Positions 1-10,863 of a stretch of 64,000 bases of DNA are shown piece after piece; position 1 is the first letter of the stretch; each line of letters opens with the position of its first letter. This stretch comes from Tulasnella sp. 424 (lineage: Eukaryota > Basidiomycota > Agaricomycetes > Cantharellales > Tulasnellaceae): positions 21,728 to 85,727 of the forward strand of contig WSUB01000168.1 in NCBI GenBank assembly GCA_019633425.1. Direction: 5' to 3'. Position numbers and translations under genes: made by a program. Below the pieces are notes generated by a model. The model worked only from the letters and a program-made list of their open reading frames with translations. It had not been told where the DNA came from and did no database searches.

Positions 1-1156
1 CCGTGAATGTCTTCTCCGCTTCTCGATTCCTCGACTGGGCGGAATAAGTGTTTCCCAGGCCGTTCAACGCGTTTGCAGCCCCTAGATGACTGCAGATGCG
101 GGAGTATATCTCGTGCGCTTCCGTGAAAGCCTTCACCGCCTCCTGATATCTCGATTGGATGGCATAAATATGCCCCAGGCCTTGCAACGCGTTTGCGGCC
201 CCGATGTCGTGGCCGATGCGAGAGTGAATCTCGTGCGCTTTCGTGAAGGCCTTCTCCGCCTCCCGATACCTCGACTGTTCATTATGAAGATTTCCCAGGC
301 CGTTCAATGCGTTTCCTGTCCCTATGTCGTTGCCGATGCGGGACTGGATTTCGTGCGCTTCTGTGTATGCCTTCTCCGCCTCCCGATACTTGGACTGAAC
401 GCGATAGGTATTCCCTAGGCCTTGCAACGCGGTTGCGACCCCTATGTCATTGCGAATGCGAGAGTGGAGCTTGTGCGCCTCCGTGAATGCCTTCTCCGCC
501 TCCCGACTCCTCAACTGGACGCGAAAAATATTCCCAAGACCATTCAACGCGTTTGCGGCCCCCATCTCTTGGCCGATGCGAGAGTGGATCTCGTACGCTT
601 CCGTAAAAGCCTTCTCCGCCTCCTGACACCTCGACTGCTCGCGATAAATGTGCCCCAGGCCGTTCAACGCGTTTGCGGCCCCAATGTCGTGGCCGATGCG
701 AGAGTGGATCTCGTGCGCTTCCAAGAAAGCCTTCTCCGCCTCCCGATACCTCGACTGTTCGCGATAAATACTCCCCAGGCCATTCAATGCACTCCCAACC
801 CCCATGTCGTTGCCGACGCCAGAGTGAATCTCGTGCGCTTCCGTGAATGCCTTCGCCGCCTCCCGATACCTCGACTGGGCGGAATAAATACCGCCAAGGC
901 CGAACAACGCGTTTGCGGCCCCCATGTCATTGCCAATGCGAGAGTGGAGCCTGTGCGCTTCCGTTAATGTCTTCTCCGCCTCCCGATGCCTCGATTGGGC
1001 GGCATAAACATGCCCCAGGCCTTCCAACGCGTTTGCGGTCCCTAGGTCATTGCCAATGCGAGAGTGAGTCTCGTGCGCTTCCGTGAAAGCCTGCTCGGCC
1101 TCAGAAGTCCTCGACTGAGTGCGGTAGACGCTCCCAAGGCCATCCAAGGCGTCCGC
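1..1156 (-). repeat. 120-bp tandem TPR-coding repeat array in K1
   Basis: About 9.6 direct copies of a 120 bp unit, each coding one 40-residue TPR, read on the minus strand. Copies share long identical stretches around the EAEKAFTEAH segment. The array continues past the left edge. Confidence 0.95.
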
Positions 1157-2705
1157 TACAACCCAATGATCTTTCGTTCCGGTGGCAAGATCAAGTGCTG
1201 ACCGGAAGTAGAACTCGGCCATCGCTCCATTAACCTGACTGTTGTACGTTCTCCCGATCTCGAGGAGCAGGCGAGCAGACCGCACCTTCGGACCACTGGC
1301 GGAATAACCCGAAGGAACGACGGAAGGCTTGCAGAGGGTCATTTTAGAATCAATTACTTTACTTGGTACAAATAACTCACCATCTTATCAACCCTTCGTT
1401 GGAAACCGGAAGCTTGGATCCTTTTGGCTGGGTCTGACAGCCAACAATCCGTCATCAAACTGCAGAGTTTGAGAACAACGGACAAATCGGGGTTCTCCCG
1501 AATCGCAGGTAATTTCCCTTTGATGGCATGTACTATAATGACCGACTCGAGGTTGATCTCTTCAAAGGGAATTTTACCGGTCACAATCTGATACGTAGCC
1601 GAAGCTGGGTGTTAAGTGACGGTCAACGTCAACCGAGCTCTGTTGTACTCACTTCCCAGCCAATCCAACCCAAAGCCCACATATCACTTGGCAGATCCTG
1701 GGACCCGTTATTCAGCACCTCGGGAGCTGTCCACCGTGTAGAGAACTTTGGCCCAGTCAAGGTGAGCTCCAGAGTGGAAGGGTTGAACTGGACCTTTGGT
1801 GAGATCGACTCAGCGGCTGGGTCCTCAAACGTCAGAGCTGCAGCCGACCCATTGTCCCTTTCATCTAGTGCGAGGTCTCGTCTAATCCGGGCCGAACCAA
1901 AATCGGTGATAACCGCATGGTAGGAGGAGTTGACAAGGATGTTAAACTGAACGAAGATTGGGTTGGGTCGAAGTCTCTGAGAGAAGGACCCCGGAGACCT
2001 ACAGATTTGAGGTCGCCATGACAGATAGGAGGTTGTCGGCTGTGCAAGTAATCGACACCCTTCGCCGTATCTTGAATCTAAATATCTCGAGAGCTCGGCG
2101 ACTAGACTATTTTCTAGCATCGTGGATGAGACTTACAAGTGATATACGTTCCGGAATATCCCACTCGCCCGACTGCAAAAATTCTCGAACATTGCCATTC
2201 CCTTCCCAAGGCAAGATCATCCAGGCGTCTCCTTTTTGCATGTCTTCGACAAAGCCGACGAGTATAATAATGTTAGGGTGAGAAAGCGATTCCATCAGGC
2301 CGAGCTCGTTCACGAAAGACTAGAAAAAGGAGTTAGAATAATGAATACAGCCGACACGGTCCACGATACCTTGAAAAACTTTACGGACTCGACCGCATCG
2401 TCCCGCTTCCACTCAAGCTTTTTCACGGCTACTTTAGTTCCGGGTTCTCCTTCCTTGGATGCGCTGGGGGGACTGAGTGTTCCAACGACAACAACGCCTT
2501 GACCACCTCGCTTGCCCATTTGAGTTCCTTCCATTTTGATTCTGGCGGGATCAATTCGGCGAAAGGACATCCCGCTAAGGATGTTTCGCTTAACATGCCA
2601 TGTCAATAATAGTTATCTCAAGTCCTGAAATATCCTTACAGCCTCTTTGAGCTTTTGGTCGGCATCTCCTGCGAGCTGAGGAACCGTCGAGTCGAAGTCC
2701 GCCAT
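1..2705 (-). CDS. K1: TKL protein kinase-TPR fusion, C-terminus outside window
   Basis: Predicted cytosolic kinase with a TPR sensor; substrate unknown. Exons on the minus strand: 2705-2640, 2588-2370, 2319-2137, 2077-2003, 1946-1653, 1587-1381, then 1327 to the left edge. All introns are 50-65 bp, GT-AG and phase 0. At least 790 residues are encoded here. Residues 1-22 are a charged leader. The kinase covers about 23-348, with a Gly-rich loop (GKRGGQG), VAVKKL, HGDLKS, DFGSAR and WTAPEVL. HGD replaces HRD, so it is a non-RD kinase. From about residue 349 there is one divergent TPR and then 9-10 homogeneous 40-residue TPRs. It belongs to the same subfamily as the genes from 18 kb onward but is inverted relative to them. 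The start was chosen because the ATG context and leader match all paralogues. The C-terminal end cannot be seen. Confidence 0.9.
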
Positions 2706-2821
2706 TAAGTATAAAGTTTCGTTAAGGTGAAGATGTCCGGGGAGGGGTCAGCAAATTTGGAGTGGAGTAAGGGGACAAAGTACAGCAGCTAAGGGTTAGA
2801 GGCAAAGTGTTTTGGGGGGGT

Positions 2822-2860
2822 CTAATGAGCAACGAACTCTGAGGACCAACCTCAGCTTCA
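2822..2860 (-). promoter_or_regulatory. Conserved upstream block of K1
   Basis: About 120-155 bp upstream of the ATG there is a block shared with all five array genes. Here it contains a perfect inverted repeat, CTGAGG-TTGGT-CCTCAG. The rest of the flank up to the ATG is also alignable, including an AACTT(T/C)ATA stretch just before the start codon. Its role as a promoter or 5' UTR element is inferred from conservation only. Confidence 0.45.
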
Positions 2861-3057
2861 AGATTATCTTTAAAAATAAAGGGCACGAAAGCCTAGTGTC
2901 CATCCCTCACCCCCACACTTGTCCGTACAAGAACATGCGTGAATTCAAAATATCCCTCATGGACCCTCAAACCTTTCTCGATCCTGAATTGCCGTTTGAA
3001 TTGGCGGTAACATCAACATAGGGGTATCTAGAGAAGGCGATGTAGTGGGGAATCGAA

Positions 3058-3084
3058 GACCGAAGGGCGGGAGACCCTTCGGTC
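3058..3084. repeat. Perfect 10-bp inverted repeat (hairpin)
   Basis: GACCGAAGGG and its complement CCCTTCGGTC are separated by 7 nt. There is no T-run after it and no adjacent gene end, so I do not call it a terminator. Confidence 0.6.
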
Positions 3085-3299
3085 AATAAGACTAGTCAAT
3101 ATCGCATTAAGGGAACTCCTTTCGTTGAGTGACTGTAAGTGCAGACCCGCTACATAAAAAGTGGTTCGGATTGAGTGTAATAACGAAGAATCGTCTTTCA
3201 TTCTTCCTTCTACATCGTGCTACACCATACCCCGTCCTCTGCTGTTCAACACGAAGCAACGAATTCGTTGAGGGTTACTTCGGAATCTATATATCAACG

Positions 3300-3835
3300 A
3301 CGCAGGAGGACCAGCTTGACAACGCCCGTTGTTAGGAGAATGCGGCCTCTGATTGGTTCCTTGAGGGGTTGGGGCAAGTGGAACGCCTCGATAACGATTT
3401 TCTAATCCTCTCATTGGCCGTCCCTCAAAGTCGCTTTCAAAGTCTTCGGTGCCGACGGTTCCTGGGTTGCCGTCACAGACCATATGCACATGGTACTCTA
3501 GACTGACACCTCGTTGTTGTCGTCGAAGGCAGCGGCAAGGGTACACTGCAATGCAGACATTCACTCACTTGCCGTCGTTCACATCCTCTACTTATCTTAG
3601 CTAATTACGTATGTGTATAGACTGCATCAATGTAATATATTTGGCGAATATTCTATTTACCTATATTGTTCACACAGGAGGACTAGCTCGATAACGGCCC
3701 GTTGCTAGGAAATAAATTATCTCTCTAGTTCGATGCTTCGTGGGGCTATGGAGCGACCGTCTCCGATTTCCAGTTCTCTCATTGGCTGCCCGCCAGTTGC
3801 GCCTCAGAGTTGTTCGGTACCGAGTTCTTTCTCTA
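3300..3835. repeat. Diverged direct duplication, about 165 bp, two copies
   Basis: Copy 1 (about 3300-3470) and copy 2 (about 3673-3835) share ordered motifs: CAGGAGGAC, CCCGTTG-TAGGA, CTCTCATTGGC and TTCGGT-CCGA. Identity is moderate, so this is an old local duplication of unknown role. Confidence 0.5.
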
Positions 3836-4496
3836 CTTTGATTGGCTCAAAATTCCTGAATTCCCATAACCGTTTCGACAGGTTGCTGGGAGGGGGTGTT
3901 TTACTTCCTCGAAATCCACGATACAGAATCGAGAACGAGATGTTCGTAACATCCCTTATCGCTGCATAGAGAGGAACGCGCGTAAGGTGTGAGTATTTAC
4001 CTTCGAGTATTCCGTAATATGCGCAACAAAGAAGAATTCGTACCTTCTCCTTGACGACCGGCTTCGTCTGCTTCAGGTCGTCCGCATACGCGTGACCACA
4101 CCAGCAGAACTGGCTGCGCCAAATGCAAAGAGTAACCTTGATATTGGCTATCAAATAACAATGGTGAAAGTTGTCAATATATTGCAGCATATGTGAAAGA
4201 GAAGTCCAATTACCTTGGCTGCTATTCGATACATGGAGGACGGTCGGAATTCAGGAGACGGCGTTTAGCCGGAAGGTCCGCGTAAAAGTCCGTTTTGTTT
4301 CTGCCTGACGCTGAGAGATACAATACGCGCGCGTCTTGCCTCAACCATTCTCTTTCTTTTCCACCATACCCACAGTACATTTTCTAGCTACTTGTGAATA
4401 CTGTATCGCGTCTTGTAAGTTTCTAAACGCGAGATTTGGGCTCTCATAAGCTTAATAAAGCCGTGCCTCCCCCCGCCTTGTCTGTCAGACCCAAGT

Positions 4497-5150
4497 ATGT
4501 CAGTCGTAACGATTCGTAACGTCGAGTTTCTCAACACCCAGCGCGTTTCCTGGACCCTTACAAGCTTCGCGTGACGTTCGAGTGCATTTCTCCTTTGAGC
4601 GATGGTGAGCCTTCACCCCACCACTCCCATTCGCGCACCTCTACTCACCCCCCCTCCTCTCACTATGCAGACCTCGAATGGAAACTCATCTACGTCTACT
4701 CACCGGGGAAAGACGAATGCGAACAAGAGCTCGACAACTGCTTGGTCGGACCCGTCCCCATCGGCATAACCTCATTCGATTTCGAAAGCGGGGCGCCCGA
4801 CCCCACTCGGATACCCGACAATGACGTCCTCGGCGTAGCAGCGCTAATCCTCACAGCCTCGTACAAAGACCAAGAATTCATTCGCATGGGGTACTACCAG
4901 AACACGGAATACGACAACGAGGAGATGAAGGAAACCCCACCTGCACGCCGAAGTTCGAGTTGTTGGTGAGGGATTTGTCGACAAAGCCGAGAGTTACCAA
5001 GTTTCAGATTAAATGGTGAGTTGAAACCCTTTCCCTCTCTTGGAAAGCCGTCCTATAAGCCGCTTCGATGGACGCTGATACCGTACCTTGCTTGTTTCGA
5101 ACGCATTTAGGGACCACGAGCAAGCAGCACCTGATATCCCATCAGCTTAA
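4497..5150 (+). pseudogene. ASF1: ASF1-like histone H3-H4 chaperone, two frameshifts
   Basis: ASF1 is a nuclear chaperone that binds H3-H4 dimers. Fragments align in order with the ASF1 core: N-terminus MSVVTIRNVEFLN (4497-4535), then PARFLDPYKLRVTFECISPL in another frame (to 4604), an intron 4605-4670, then DLEWKLIYV, LVGPVPIG, IPDNDVLGV and QEFIRMGYY (from 4671). After PPAR (about 4945) the frame shifts again to PKFELLVRDL and TKFQIKW (to 5015). A second intron 5016-5110 leads to a short tail ending at TAA 5148-5150. Both frame changes look like single-base losses; no upstream ATG rescues the second frame because TAA lies at 4514-4516. The residue equivalent to human ASF1A Val94, central to H3 contact, reads Ala. 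Splice sites are intact, so this is a young pseudogene copy or carries sequence errors. Confidence 0.8.
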
Positions 5151-7078
5151 CCAACCTCGGCCATCCCCGCGCCATTTGCCCCACCAGGATCGGCCTTCCC
5201 TCGGCCGGGTGGTGCGGCCATCGACGGCCCATCAAAGTACGCGGCAAACAGTCCAATACCGATGGAAGGTTAAAAACAACTACGCTGCAACAAGTTCAGC
5301 CGTCCCACCAGCGGTCAACATGGCGCAGAGACTATTTTAGAAGGGGGTGCTTTGGGGGGAGGAGCTTGGTGCTGTCTCGGGTGCCTGCGCTGGTTGACTT
5401 TAGAGTAGGACCGCGAGTGGATATTTACGTTCCTTGTACACATCGTTTCTTGAGTTGAAGATCTCATGGGCCGACTACTGATACATTGGCAATGAAAACC
5501 GCGTCTACTATTCTTTGAATTCTCCAGATACTCGTCTGGAGTTCGAGCCTAAGCACGCCAGCAGGATCAACTTACCTTACAATCAGGATGTCCGACAGCA
5601 TCCGTTCCTCCAGCACCGTTGTTTTCGGTATTATCAACAGCCCTCCTCGGTTCCATTCCACCCCCAACCCCATATCCAATCCCCTGGCCAGGCAGCAGTG
5701 ATCCTTCAAACGCGTCGCAGATCCGTCATGGCGCCCTGCTTTCAACGGGATGCAATCAAGTTCTGCTAAACACCTGGACAGTCGGATATCGTTGCGAGCC
5801 TTCGGAGCTCGGTGATGGCCATTTCATGTTGGCGAAGTGCCTCTCCATCCCGGACCCTCTCCGGGTCAAACTTGAGCGAAACTCGAAACGACCACCACAG
5901 AATCAGCCCCTTTATGAGGAAGCGACCAGATACTTGGCTTGTCTCTTTATTTTCGAGGCTTTCAAGGCTCTTCAGCATGGCGTGAATGGATATTTATGCT
6001 ACTTGACTATCGAAGGCATCCAACCTTGAAACCTGCACAGAAGTTGACGAGCTTTGGCAATTCTCATGCCTTGATCAAACTGATGCCCACGCGAAACCAT
6101 CGGGTACGCGATATTCAGCCGTTCTGGTATGAAGCGAATCCCTGATATTGCACAATGTCTCACCCGTTCGCGGTTCCGGAAACACGTGGTTGCCCAAGTT
6201 CGATACAGTATGCATGGTTTGGAACAAAGACGTGACGGAAGGGCACCAAACCCCAAAGTTAGAGCCGTTTCAAGGACGGTAGATAAGAAGCTTAAGGTTT
6301 TGGTTGGATACTAAGTTTGCACGAGGATGTGGTGCAGGCCAAGCACGCCTATATGGTTAAGCTACAATCCGCAATCGGGTCCCAGGATGACCTCGGTGAA
6401 GAACCTCGGTGCTGTGCAATACTGGCGTCACGCCTTTATCTCCCCAGGGAACCCGAGCGAAAGCTTATGAGACAGGCGAAAAATAAGATATCGCAATCGA
6501 ATGTAGATTCGGCACGAAACTGCTAAGCCCAACACTTTCCTGCATGTCGGGTCAAATCCAAGAAGTAGCATCTAGAGGGAGTTGAAGTTGATTTATGGAG
6601 AGATAGATGGTGGAAGGTTTCCCGAATCATCCGGAATGTAGCTCCGTGACCTGGGGGTGGCTTGTTTTCTTTAGATCCAGGATAATGGCCCATAATTGAG
6701 AATGTGAGATGTCAGTAACACCCCTTGTCTCTGCACAGAGAGACTGAATCCAGCCATTTAGCCCCCTTTGTGGTTCCTTTCGTTGGGGAGGGAGGAGTGA
6801 CCCGGAACGAAGAAAACTGAAAAGGTGCGGTCCGCCTGGTCCGCCAAACAATTTTTGCCCTTGACTACCTACCATCAGACGCCAGCTTCTTGGCCTCGGA
6901 ATTCCACCACCAAGACAGATTCTACTCACTCCACCCTTGAATCACTTATTCTGGTTTCTTTGCGGGCATCCAAGTAAAGACAAAACATTTATTTTGGTTC
7001 AGCAGCGGCGTGTACTTTTGCTGCTTGGTACAAGTACAAAGATCACGACAAACAAAACACATTATGCAAGTCACTGTC
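5151..7078. other. Intergenic; no recognised gene
   Basis: Several medium ORFs occur (for example 5619-6029 plus, 136 codons, and 6627-6929 minus, 100 codons), but none shows a domain, coherent splice sites or a paralogue in the window. I see nothing I can name. The right end is the 3' flank of the minus-strand gene K2. Confidence 0.45.
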
Positions 7079-9764
7079 TTATCGAAGACCAAGGCCACCC
7101 GCAATGCTGCTGGAGCTTAAGCTGAGCCTAAGCCTAGCAGTGGTGAGTAGAGGTACCCGTCTTTGGAGGTTTTTGACGTCGCACAACAAAGTGGACGAGT
7201 GCGTCGTCGAACATGTGTCACAGGCATCGAGGTTCCCCGGTTCCGGATGCCACTTGGTCTCCCACTTCATCGCTGTTCTAGGTATCGAGCTGATCTTTTC
7301 CCTGTTCCAACTAACGTCTCCTTGACCTCCAACCTCTCGATCGAGGATCATCGACGCTTCAAAGTTCAGCGCCGCCTCGTCATATCGCTCCAGGTCCACC
7401 AGCATCAGCGCCCTTTTCCCCAAAAAGAACGACATCTTGAACTTGTCTTGCAGTTTGATGTACTCGCGTATAGTTTGATCGTACCAAAAGAGTGCGTCGT
7501 CTTGCAAGCCTAACTCTTTCTTGACGTCACCCAACACCGATATGGTATGTGCCATTTCCGTGCCGCGGTACGAGATGTCCCGATAGGCGGCGGTCGACTC
7601 CTCCAGGAACTGTGCGCATTCTTCGGCCCTTCCTTGCGCGTGCACGCACAGCCCAAGGTTATGCAAGGTTTGGGCTAATATCCAACTCGAACCCCCGCTA
7701 CGTCGGGCAGCCGCAATCGACTCTCGGTATAGCTCCTCCGCCTCAGCGTCGTTGCCCTGGTTGCGTCTGAGACTACCCAACCGAGACAGAGCAAGGCATA
7801 CGCCGACCTCCCACCCTATTCGTTGGGCAATGTCGCGGACCTCAGCGAGAGTGGTGGCACCTCTTTCATACTCCTGTTGGTTCCAGTAGGTGCATCCGAG
7901 GATAAGGCGCGACTTGGCCTCTCCTAATCTATCTCCACTCCGCGACGCAATATCGACAGCCTCTGTCAGAACAGAAAGGGCCTCCTCGTGACGGCGGTTC
8001 CGTCTGTGGATTTCGCCAATCCTCTCCAGACACTGTACAACTCCAATATCGTGATTATGGCGTCGGAAGACTTCAAGGCTCTCCTCCAGGAAGGGAATTG
8101 CCTCTTCCACCTTGTCTTGAGCAGTAAGGGAGGATCCCACCCAATATGACGCGTCGGCAGTTGCAAGGTCATCGTCCAGGAATCGACATTTCTCGAGAGC
8201 GCTGGATGCGAATTCGTAGGCTTTGACGTGGTACGAGTTGCGATAAGATGCTGCTGCTTGCTTGCGGAGGACGCTGGCAACCCCGCTGGCGTTCCCATCT
8301 TCCTGATACAATTGGAGTGCTTTCTCTAGGCATGCCAGGCCTTCCTCGTAGTTTCCTTTCCAGCTCTCAAGATCGCCAAGGTTCTCGAGTAGCTCTGCAG
8401 AGTGCGAATCACGGCGGGCGTCGATTGGGTTCGGAGGACAGCGAGGCTGATAACGGTTGGCGTAAGCGAGTCTTGAAACGCAGTACATTATCGTGGACAG
8501 AACTTACAAGAGATACAACGGTGGTCCGGCACATGCTACCCGTCGGTCGCTCTTCGGGGTCGACCGCCCAACATCTTGTCATGAGGTCCCAAAGTTGAAG
8601 GCAATCGCTTAGACGCGATTCACCATCAACCTGAGGGCGAGGACTGTCGAAGATTTTGCGGATGATGACGTAGTCGGCTAGAGTGCCGTGATAAGGCATT
8701 TCGCCTGTCATAATCTGTTCGTGCACCCAAATTAATATTACGACCGGGTTACATTTTGGATGGGTACCCACCTCCCAAACTAACCAAGCCCACGCGTACA
8801 CGTCGCTGCTGGGAGTACGAGGGCTGCCGTCTAGAAGTTCCGGGCTGCACCAACGAATTGATCCTTTGAAACCCGTCGAGGTTTCGAGCCTCCCAAAGCC
8901 ACTATCTTCATACAGTCGTGCCAATCCAAAGTCACAGAGAACTGCCCTGCAGGTAGCGTTGACAAGAACGTTCGCCTTCAGTGTTGAATAACATCAGCGA
9001 CTGGATTCCCACCGAAAAAAGGGGGATTTTCATACCGATTTGACGTCGCCGTGGCAGACTGGTGGGTCAAGTTGATGTAGGAACGTCAAGGCATCAATAG
9101 TGTCATGGACCTGGAAGTATAATGGTCAAATAGGAGTGAGGGAAAGGTCGCAAAGAGACTCACCAGGGACAGCTTTTCAGGCACCTCAAGCTCCCGCCGG
9201 CTTATGAACTCCGTAATATTGCCATAAGGCTCCCAAGGAGAGACTAACCAAGCCTCCGAGTTTTCAAAATCGGCATAGAAGCCTAGGAACTTGGCGATCC
9301 CCGGGTGAGATTGGAGACTTGACCAGACGAGGAGCTCTTTGGTGAAGGCCTTTGTAAACGTGAGATCGGGTTTTGAGTGCCACGCACATCGTCGACAGAA
9401 ATGAACATGCAGACTCACCCTCTTCAATTCCGATGGATTGTCAGCAGCGGATATTCGAATCTGCTTGACAGCCACAATCTGAGGTGGCCCTTTGAAACGG
9501 GGGGCTAACCATATCGGAAGGTACGCGGAGGCATAGAGCTGGGCTCGTCGCACGACGCCGTATCCTCCTGAGCGTTTGAGGTCGTCTCTGATAAATACTA
9601 TTCTCCGACGGTCAATCTGATGCACCTTCAAGCTGCCGTACGCCGCGTCCTACGTGGAACTGTCCGTTAGCAAACGATGTGAATATTTTTAACTGAACTG
9701 GAATTGTACCCACAACAGCCTCTCCTCGCAGACGCTTTCTCTCGGCTTCATCGTTGTCTGACAT
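7079..9764 (-). CDS. K2: divergent TKL protein kinase with conventional TPRs
   Basis: A 773-residue model. Exons: 9764-9714, 9649-9419, 9349-9164, 9110-9036, 8975-8772, 8714-8508, 8446-7079; all introns are phase 0 and 53-69 bp. The kinase spans about residues 35-318: GGYG loop (45-48), VAVKQ with Lys79, HGDVKSAN with Asp178, DFGLAR from 196, CSPELL. Exons 4 (75 nt) and 6 (207 nt) have exactly the lengths found in the array genes, and the intron positions match, so K2 is an old paralogue. Residues from about 330 hold roughly nine TPRs of about 40 residues that differ freely from each other, unlike the homogenised repeats of K1 and K3-K7. The last 70 residues are Ser-rich and not TPR-like; an unrecognised intron there is possible. 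The first donor (GTGGGT) was chosen to keep frame. Confidence 0.85.
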
Positions 9765-10863
9765 CGTTGGGATAGCGACCTCCGGGTAGTATGTCAAGGG
9801 TTGGATACTTGAACGACTAAAGCTGGAAAGCTAGGAACGTGAGCTGGATCCGGTGGTCGTTATCGTCCGCCAGAAGGATAACGGTCGTCGAGGTTCTCGG
9901 CTCTCCGACGTAAATCCGAATGCTGGAGCCGCAGTGCATCTCGGGGTCGCGTCGACGTCTGGGTATATACCTCACTGTCGATGGCGAAGTCTTGGTATGC
10001 ATAGACAGGCGCGTCGCAGAACTAATATATTTGAGGTCCGAGGAAGCACGTTATAACCATGCGATTGAGCACGGCATAATTGAGCAAATACCAAGCGGCG
10101 CCACAAATATATTTATATCCCACTTACCCGCGAGCAGCCGAAAATCACCATTCGGGCTATTTCGTCAAGTACTAATACGATTTATTCAATGGGTTTGCTT
10201 TCGGATATTTACTGAGTCGGTCGGGCTCGCGTTCCTCTCCCAACACGCAAAAAGCGAAACACCAGATAGTATAGCAAAATGATTACACCAAAATAAAAGC
10301 ATAATACACAACACTCGGGCACGATATTTGAGTCAGAAGAAACGAACTAAGTATCAGGCGACGAGTAAGGAAAACTATGCCCGGAGCACATCCAGGCGCA
10401 TCCAAGGGTGGAAAGTGTTAATCTACAATCAAAAAAAAAAAGTTAAAACTGAAGGCAGGGAATGGATCAGGAGCGACTAAGGTATTAAAAACGACAGGTA
10501 GGGACCATTAAACGAGTGGGGGAGAGGCTTATCGCAAACGGGGATTTAGGAAGGGAAAAAAGGAGTGGTAGGCATAAATCCATAATGAAGGACCGCATTT
10601 TGTTGTTGAAAAAGTAGTGAAAAAATAAAATTAGAGCAAAGTCGCCGGCGTATCGAGTATAGTCTTGGGCTTTGGCGGTGCTGAAGTGGGACGGATAAAA
10701 TAGATTAGACGAATAGAGATTTGAGTCGGAGTTCGGGTTAGAAGGAGAGATAATAAGATAGGGTGGTAATTTTGGTCGTGGTTTCATAAAGAGGAAGGCC
10801 GGTCTTGATTGCGAACGGTAGGAAACCTTGTTCAGGTCGGTTTCGCGGAACACTGAGGACCCT
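9765..10863. other. Spacer between STE12 3' end and K2 5' end
   Basis: About 1.1 kb that should hold the STE12 3' UTR and the K2 promoter, both on the minus strand. An A-run at about 10430 reads as a T-run on the minus strand. AT-rich stretches at 10260-10700 fit untranslated sequence. No gene is supported. Confidence 0.5.

Larger units (their letters stand above)
2706..4496. other. Intergenic; no recognised gene
   Basis: Beyond the K1 5' flank I see only short overlapping ORFs on both strands, the longest 128 codons at 3804-4190 minus, with no family resemblance. It contains a diverged local duplication (about 3300-3470 versus 3673-3835) and a hairpin at 3058-3084. Several ATTGG (CCAAT-box type) motifs occur around 3350-3850. 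Confidence 0.5.

Noticed and set aside
3804..4190. 128-codon minus-strand ORF near ASF1
   Set aside because: No domain, no splice-consistent extension and no paralogue; its length is within chance for this base composition.
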